Below the pieces are notes generated by a model. That model was given only the letters and a program-made list of their open reading frames with translations. It ran no database searches and was not told where the DNA came from. 64,000 nt of DNA from NCBI RefSeq assembly GCF_050624435.1, contig NC_134535.1, positions 128,826,731 through 128,890,730 of the forward strand, read 5' to 3'. The DNA comes from Tenrec ecaudatus (taxonomy: Eukaryota > Chordata > Mammalia > Afrosoricida > Tenrecidae). The position numbers and the translations under genes are program-made. Shown one piece after another: positions 57,110 through 64,000 of the stretch; position 1 is the first letter of the stretch, and each line of letters begins with the position of its first letter.

Positions 57110-58555
57110 TTCCATGGTCCCTCCTTCAGGACCTCTTTAATTCTGCTTCTGCGGCTATGTCCCACTATCATGCTCAGCCTTCATTTGGTTTCAGTAATTC
57201 CTCTTCATTACATTACCCTTGGTCATGCCCTACCAGACCTCCTACACCCTCTTCACCACCGATTTGGATCACTTGTTGTTCCCTTGTCCCTGGGTTTGTT
57301 AACACCACTTCCTTTCCCCCCACCTCCCCCTCTCACATTACCCCCAGGACTGACAGGCCCCTTGCTTTCTCCTCCAGAGTGTTCATCCAGCCTATCTTAT
57401 TTAGGCAGACCTGTGGCCTATCTTATTTAGGCAGACCTGTGGAGCTAGTGACATGCATAAAAACAAGACAGAGAAAAAGCAAGCAACAAAATAAAACAAA
57501 ACAACAAAAAGCCAATGACAAAAAACACAACAAGAAAGAAAAGTTTGTAATTAATTCAAGGATTGTTTGTTGGCCTTTAGAAGTGTTTTCCAGTTGAGTC
57601 TGTTGGGGCACCAAGCCCTGGCCCTAAAGTCTATTTTTGGTATTCCTTGGGGGCTTCGTTGCTCTGCTCCCCTTGCTGTTCTGTTCCACACCCTTAGTGT
57701 TTTGCCTCGGTGTGGTGAGATCAGATCAGGCGCTATTCCCACACTGTGTGTCCAGTGTTGTCCCCTGTAGGGCTATGGTCAGTGAGGGATGTTGTGTCTC
57801 ATAGTGGGGCCGGCCATGTGGCCTTCTCTGGGGATTGGCTGCTCTGTGTGGGAATATCGTCCTCAAGGCTTGGTGGGCCAGGATATGGAGCTATCCATTT
57901 CAAGAGTAGCCACCACTTTAAGAGACAGGCCACGGCTGAAAATGTGCGACAATGAAAATCAATGCCCCAAGAAAACACCAGGGAATTTAAATGTGAACAG
58001 GTCTACCTTTAGGAGCGGTCCTTGAATAGAAAGAAATAGACGCCATTACCCGTTAAGAGGAGTGCTGCTGGGCATAGTGGTTACATGTTGGGTTGAGATC
58101 CCCATGGTTGGCAGTTCAAAGCCACCATTTAGGAACTAGAGGAAAGTTGTATTTTTCATCATTGCTACATTGCACCCTGACTGGCTCGTTTCCTCCCTGA
58201 GACCCTTCTGTAAGGGGATGTCCAGTGGCCTACAGATGGGCTTTGGGTCTCCACTCCCCACTCCCACCTCATTCACTATGGTAAGATTTTTTGTTCTGAT
58301 GATGCCTGATACCTGATCCCTTCAACACCTCGTGATCACACAGGCTGATGTGCTTCTTCCATGTGGGCGTTGTTGCTTCTATGCTAGATGGCCGCTAGTT
58401 TACCTTCAAGCCTTTAAGACCCCAGATGCTATATCTTTTGATAGCCAGACACCATCAGCTTTCTTCACCACATTTACTTATTCACTCGCTTTGTCTTCAG
58501 AGGTTGTGTTGGGAAGGTGACCATCATAGAATGCCAACTTAATAGAAGAAAGTAT
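57110..58555 (-). mobile_element. L1 3' region fragments
   Basis: About 57110-57900 and 58130-58555 both match antisense tenrec-type L1 3'UTR text. For example, GACCCTTCTGTAAGGGGATG is shared with 49965, and GCCAGACACCATCAGC is present. A SINE 5' fragment (58056-58128) lies between them. An A-rich stretch at 57455-57545 and a 27-bp direct duplication at 57390-57442 are internal. Confidence 0.55.
58056..58128 (+). repeat. AfroSINE 5' fragment
   Basis: GCTGGGCATAGTGGTTACAT and GGCAGTTCAAAGCCACC. Confidence 0.55.
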
Positions 58556-58559
58556 TCTT

Positions 58560-58935
58560 GCATTGAGGGAGTACTTGAGCGGAGGCCCAATGCAATGACT
58601 TGTTCTAAACAAATACTTTTTTTTCATCAACGCAAAAGGTGGCTTATACACATGGACTTCTCCAGGTGGAATACAAACTAATCAAATTGACTACAACTGT
58701 GGGAAAAGACAGCAAGGGAGAAGCTCAATATCAGCAGCTAAACTAAGGGTAGGGGCTGACTGTGGAGCAGATCATTAATTGCTCTTATATAAGTTCAGGA
58801 TAAAGCTGAAGAAAGTTAAAAGAAGTCCATTAGAGTTAAAATACATCTTGAATCTATTCCATGTAAATTTCAAGACATCACAAGAAAAGATTTGATGCAC
58901 TGAACAATAATGACAGAAAACCTGATGAGCTGGGG
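58560..58935 (+). mobile_element. RTE LINE internal fragment
   Basis: Matches the endonuclease-to-linker part of the RTE at 21270-21640: CAAATACTTTTTTTTCATC, a tract ending ACACATGGACTTCTCCAGG, then GTTCAGGATAAAGCTGAAGA. Heavily mutated, with no open frame. Confidence 0.6.
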
Positions 58936-59438
58936 GAGCACATCAAATCCTTCGAGTTCTCCATCTTTGACATTAATGGTGCATAAATTTGAATAACCAT
59001 ATTAATCGTTTTCTTTGTGAGCATATTGGCATTGTCCAGTCATTGACAGTTTTGTACTTCATGATAGATCTTCAAATGTTTTTTCTGATGATGTAAAATT
59101 ATTCCCCTTTAACTTGCCCTTCCTGTCACAATAAACAATATGAGCGTATTACTCAAAAAAAACAAGCAACCCCCTCCCCCAAAACAAAAAAACCAGACAT
59201 CTCCTTAGGCGTGACACAATCAGCCATTGTTTCAAACCTTCCAGGGTTGGATATGATCATTCTTGCTTTGCTTTCCTGGTGAGTGTGCTGGGTTTGAAAG
59301 GGAGGGGACGGCCCCAAGAAAACCTGTTGACTGGGGGGCCCCTGCTCCAGACCGGCTGGGGCAGGAAGGAGTCCACGCTCACTGTCAAGGCTGGGGAGCT
59401 CTCTGAGCTTGATGTGCTCAGGCTCCGTGGTGCAGATG

Positions 59439-59625
59439 AAAGAGCCCGAGTAGCATAGGGGTTACACATTGGGCTGTGATCTGAAAGGTCCACAGTTCAA
59501 AACCACCAGCTTCTCCACAGGAGAAAGATGGGGTTTTCTCTCTCACAGGGGGATTCTACCCTGCCCTACACAGTTGCTACGAGTCTGCACTGACTTCCGG
59601 GCAGTGAGGTTTTTGAGTTTGGTGG
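59439..59625 (+). repeat. AfroSINE copy
   Basis: GAGTAGCATAGGGGTTACAC, CAGGAGAAAGATGGGG, GCTACGAGTCTGCACTGAC. Confidence 0.7.
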
Positions 59626-60146
59626 CACTGGTGGGAGGAAGCCCATGTTGAGTACTGAGGAAGGGCTGGCCCAGTGACTGGCCCCTGTTGTCTGCTCATG
59701 GGCTGGCCTCTCATGAACCCAGTCATCAAGGGAAGAGCATTCTTCTGGGGTCTCTAGTGGTGGAGTGTAAGTGATCTTGTCTTGGCCCCTCATATGCCAC
59801 AATTTCCCGGCTGGAACCGTGTCATGACATCAGAGTGACCCTGTTAATACATGTTTGTCTGCCAAGAGCCGCTCCGCTATTAGGGGTAGGACAACGAATG
59901 TCCTTTGGTGGAATTTGAAGGATGACTCGCTCAGGGCCTGGAATCCACTGCAGTGAGACACAGGGTCCTTCCCAAGCCAAGGTTGGGAGTCAGAGATTGG
60001 CCTCCCCCCTTCCCACCGATTATCAAAGGATAATGGAATCACCGAGAACCTCTGCACAAAGAAGACTTATGCCCCCACCCACCCACCCCAAGGGTTCTCT
60101 GTGGCTGTGACCTCTCAGAAGACGATGGCCAGGCCTTGCTTCTGAG

Positions 60147-60220
60147 GTGTCTCTGGGTGGATTTGAACCAGCAACCTTTTGAGTAATAGCTGAGCACTCT
60201 TCGTGGCACCCAGGGATCCT
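60147..60220 (-). repeat. AfroSINE 5' fragment
   Basis: GGATTTGAACCAGCAACCTT to GTGGCACCCAGGGATCC. Confidence 0.55.
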
Positions 60221-60269
60221 GCTTGATTGTCTAGTACCTGTCTCAATCCCTGAGAAAGTGTGTTAGGTA

Positions 60270-60295
60270 AGTGTGTGTGTGTGTGTGTGTGTGTG
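60270..60295. repeat. (GT)n microsatellite
   Basis: About 13 GT units. Confidence 0.9.
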
Positions 60296-63200
60296 GTGGG
60301 GAGTGGCGGTGTTCCGCGATATCATCTCCCCTGAGCCTCCTCTCTTGGTGTTAAACCCTGTCCTCGGTTGTTTTGCCATGTTTGCCACGAGGCAGCGCTG
60401 AGGAGGGCATGGGGAGGGGGCCACGGGGAGGAGGTCTTCGGCTGCCAGGGTATTGACCAGCAGAGCAGCCTGAGCCAGGGAAGCAGGGGGAAAGGTGTCA
60501 CAGGGTCCTATGAGCAGATCTGCTTCTTCGCCTCCTTGACTCTGCGAATTCCGGGCTGGCTGAGAAGCAGGGTCCTGCTGCTAGGACTGGCGACCAGAGC
60601 TTCCAGGCAGATAAGCAGCTGGGCCCTCGTGAATCCCAGCCATTCTGCCCCTGCACCAAGAGGTCTAGAAAATTTCCACCAGGCCTGCCAAGGGCATGGG
60701 AGGATGCTCCCATGGTGATCGCTGTGGGGTGCGGTACGGACGCCCTCTAGGAAGTGTCCAGGGGACCCACGATGGATGTCCCCATGTAGCAACACACGGG
60801 GGAAAGCAGAGTCTCCCAGGTGGACTTGGGCCTGGGGGCAGGGGAGGAAGCAACGCTCTACCCCTAACACAAGGCTGTTGATGGCCATGCTGGGAAGGTC
60901 TCAGAGGGACCAGAAAGGAAGCAGTGAGCACACCAGAATGGTGGCCTCTGAGGGCGGGGCAGCGGAGGGAGCACCAAAGAGAACTAGTAAATCAAGACCC
61001 AAGTGAATATGCAAAACCAGGCAGGGGCAGTTTGAGGCTCTGAGAGGGAACATGACTATGACTAACACCCCCTCCCCCAGAGATAAAGAGTAGAAAGGAA
61101 AAATGCCAGGACTTGACAGCTGGAGGTCGTTTCTCGGAGTGCGACCTTGCGATGGATGGATGGATGTGCCTGCTGTGCCCAACCCCCCGTGTCCCTGTGG
61201 CTGGTTTCTCCAAGGTCATCATCTGCCCACGATAGAATACAAGCCAGAGAAACAAGCCTGCTTCTCTGGGGACCCTAACCCGGGTCAACCTGTACAGGAG
61301 CAGACAGCCCCTGCCATCCCTGAAGAGTGGCACCACCTGCCCTGGTCAAGAGCAACCCACCACCTAACCCACAGTGCCCCCAGCTCCTCTGATGCTCCTG
61401 CTGCCTCCGTAGTGTGCGCCTCGCCAGGCAGTGCAAGGGAATCACCTGTGGGAGGCGGAGGGTGCTTCTCCAGCTCTCAGGACTCAAAAAAAATCCGGCC
61501 AAGGTCATCTTGCTCTCCTCTGCCAAGCTGCATTATGGATGCGTGCAAATCTCCCAATTCAAAGTCATTCCTGGGCAGGTCAGATGCAGCCGGACTTCCC
61601 CAGTGTCCCAGGGACGACGCAAACACCAGGGTCCCCTGGCTGGCTGTTGGAGACAGTTATGTGGGGAGCCCCCAGTGAGCAGGCCTCTGTGTATTCAGTC
61701 CCTTTTGGGTCCCCAGCACCATGGCCACAACCCTGGGCTTAGATGCCAGACTTCCTTTGGTGAATGGGGCACTACCGAGTGGGATTTAAGCAGAGCTTTG
61801 GTGACCACTTCCATGTTGGGCTTAGCCTCCTGGGATTCTTGGTGCCTGAATCCCTGCTGGTAAGACCACGTAGCGAGCAGGGGCTGCCTGCCCAGTCTAC
61901 AGCTGGTCCAGCCTCTGCAGCAGCGGCCAGACTAGAGTGTGAAGAAGGCCCTGCAGTAACAGCAGAAACAGACAACTTGCTGAGGGGGACCCAGACTACT
62001 AAGAGAAATCACCAGAAATAGATACACGATTGCATTAAGCCCGTAATCATGGGTGGTTTGCTACACAGCCACAGATGCCGTGAACACTGTCACATAGTAG
62101 GTGCTGTGTGGGAAACAGAATGGTAAGAGAGAGTATGTGGATGAATCCTTTGGTCTCATAGATTCAGGAGCCTGGCAGGCTGGGCTTCTAGGGTGGAGGG
62201 AGGCCTTCACCCTTGTGAGCTGGAGGTGAGTCCCAATCACATTCTCATCATTAATCTTGTTCCCCACCATAGCCTCACATCATAGTGCTACCTTAAAGTT
62301 ACCTCTTACACACCCCTGTCTGATTGCAATCCAGCTGGCAGCTTAACTATAGAGGCAGACTTGGGCTATTGTTTTTTGCGGATCAGGAGACAGTCACTCC
62401 CCCTTACCTGCCCCCAGCTCTGGTGTTAGGTTACTCCTCCAATGAGCTCAGGGGCCTTCAGGGTTAAGGTACAGCCTATTTTGTTACATATGTGGTTACC
62501 TGCGATTGGGGACTTGCACACGCTCCGAGAATATATGAGCTTGCTGTTGGAAATGTAGTCTCTCTGCTTGGACCTGGCTCCTGAAGTCATGACTGCAAGC
62601 TGAGCCCTTGCATGCTGCTCTTGGCTGGGGTCTCTTTAATTTACCCTTCCATCACACAACCTCCCCTGGGACCCCCGACGCCCCACCCCGTGCTGGATAA
62701 ATTCCATCATGCTCAGTGATTGACTTTCTTCTTTCAGGGATAAAGGCCCCAAGGAATCTTTTGCTTCCTCCTTCCCAAGGCCAGGTTAGAGGCACCTGGG
62801 AAGCCTCAGCCAGGGCTCAAGGGGTGTTGTGATGAGGGATCCATAGGGGCCCTATGGGCCAGCCCACTCTCTGGCTGTGAGCTCCTGGCACACTTCTGGA
62901 AGGTAGGGGCCACGGCTCGGGTTTCAATGACAGGCCCAAGGTCACACAGTTAGGAAGTGGGGGGACTGAGATTCCAACCCTGCCCAACTATCTGTTCATG
63001 GTCCTTTCCATTACCTTATGTAATATATGTTACCTGACCTCATCCAACCTGGGGAGCAATTTCCAAAGAGAACAGACCTGGGGATGCTGGCAGCAGCGAG
63101 TTGTCTAGTCTAGTTGGTGTCTAATGACTTCTTGGCTCTCTGAACCAAGGGCAGGGTGGGGAAGTCCCAAGGTTGGGCTCCAGGTAGCAGAAGGAAAGCT

Positions 63201-63485
63201 TCCTGACTTCCTGAGCTGTCTTAATCTTGTGGGTTTCTTACCGCTCAGGACTACTCCAGTCACATAGCAGACGTGCTTACTTATTGATCCATACTTATCG
63301 ATCCAAGAATGAAGATGGGTGAGTGAAACCTCAGATCTGGGGCCTGAAGTGTGTCCATTCCGGGCTGCATGGTGCAGTGACCCAGTGACCAAGCACACAC
63401 ATCCCCCCAATGCGCCAACCTTTCTGCAGAACTTAAGAGTCATCAGACTGGAAGCAGTTTAGTCGGCTGATGCCTGTCCCTTTCT
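60296..63485. other. Non-coding, mostly unique
   Basis: Frames up to 191 codons occur but none shows a domain or splice-consistent structure. A MIR lies at 62920-62995. 63505-64000 also lacks a recognisable gene. Confidence 0.45.
62920..62995 (-). repeat. MIR remnant
   Basis: GCCCAAGGTCACACAGTTAG and GACTGAGATTCCAACCC. Confidence 0.5.
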
Positions 63486-63504
63486 GGCCACTAGAGGGCA
63501 GGGG
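63486..63504 (+). promoter_or_regulatory. Strong CTCF-like motif
   Basis: GGCCACTAGAGGGCAGGGG matches all 14 core positions of the CTCF consensus (CCASYAGRKGGCRS). It lies outside recognised repeats. Confidence 0.55.
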
Positions 63505-64000
63505 CGTCTTGCGGATTCAGCCCACGCCCATCCAGTCTGCAGCCCAGGCTCCAAAGGCACCTTGGGCTTCTTGGCTGAACACTACACGGAATGCTAAACG
63601 CCCCTGTGTCCAAAGAGGTCTGATTCAGAGGGTGCCACAGAAGTACCAAATGTTGGAAAGCACAAGCCACAAACCTTGGGGGCCTCTCCCTAGGTGTGTG
63701 GGGTGAGGCTGCTGCTCCTGTTGGGGACATCGCCAAGCAAGGGCTCTTAGTCTCTCAGAACACAGAGAGACAAGCTGGGGTCCCCACTTCCTGAATCTAC
63801 TCCCAGAAGCGTGGAGGGCAAGCATCTCAGACCAGAAACCTGTGGGCGTCGAGATCGGTGTGAGTATGGGATGCAGCAGAGGAACGCAGTCTTCCCAGGT
63901 GCTTGTCGGAGACACAGAGTTTTCTGTGCATCGTCCCATCGGGACGCTGAGCACGAGGACTTTGAAGAGGGAGATGGAGCGTGCTGTGGAGGGGAGGTAG

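Noticed and set aside
56905..57597. 230-codon frame as a gene
   Set aside because: It covers an AfroSINE and an antisense L1 3' region.
61103..61678. 191-codon frame as a gene
   Set aside because: No recognisable domain and no splice-consistent neighbours; overlapping frames of similar length exist on both strands.
1..64000. CRISPR arrays, operons or other prokaryotic systems
   Set aside because: No regularly spaced repeats and no bacterial gene organisation; the sequence is plainly mammalian.

Overview
This is mammalian nuclear DNA, almost certainly from an afrotherian and most likely a tenrec (Echinops-like). Two signals support this. Dozens of copies of an AfroSINE-type tRNA-derived retroposon are scattered on both strands (5' end GAGCCCTGGTGG, 3' end similar to CGGAATCGACTCGATGGCA). 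There are also four short hAT elements with the CAGTGGTTCTCAACC termini of SPIN elements. AfroSINEs are restricted to Afrotheria, and within Afrotheria SPIN elements were reported from the tenrec. The species call is inference.

Two protein-coding genes are supported, both on the minus strand. KCNA5 (Kv1.5 voltage-gated potassium channel) is an intronless, intact 598-codon frame at 8209-10005, inside a GC-rich block with a perfect cAMP response element in its 5' leader. Its start has moved relative to human and mouse. At 46438-52331 lies a complete seven-coding-exon fatty-acid elongase that most resembles ELOVL8, a family I know mainly from fish. All six coding introns are GT-AG, the phases join without a break, and every ELOVL signature motif is present. 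This is the most interesting item in the window.

Layout. 1-7.3 kb: non-coding with SINEs, an ERVL-type LTR and CA-rich tracts. 7.3-10.9 kb: KCNA5 with 3' and 5' flanks. 10.9-20 kb: SINE and hAT repeats, an RTE 3' end and microsatellites. 20.2-24.1 kb: a nearly full-length but decayed RTE/BovB-type LINE, interrupted by an RPL29 processed pseudogene and an LTR, followed by a mariner-like fossil. 24.5-32 kb: largely unique sequence with MIRs, SINEs and a possible conserved element. 32-44.3 kb: ERVL territory (five LTRs, one carrying a MITE, plus a decayed pol region with its own LTR). 46-52.4 kb: the elongase gene, with transposons confined to introns. 52.4-64 kb: non-coding, with SPIN, SINEs, L1 3' ends, a diverged 110-bp duplication and a strong CTCF-like motif.

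The two genes encode unrelated functions (membrane excitability and very-long-chain or polyunsaturated fatty-acid elongation). Apart from sharing a strand, nothing shows co-regulation. No tRNA, rRNA, CRISPR or bacterial features are present. Repeat boundaries are read by eye and are good to roughly 10-30 bases unless stated.
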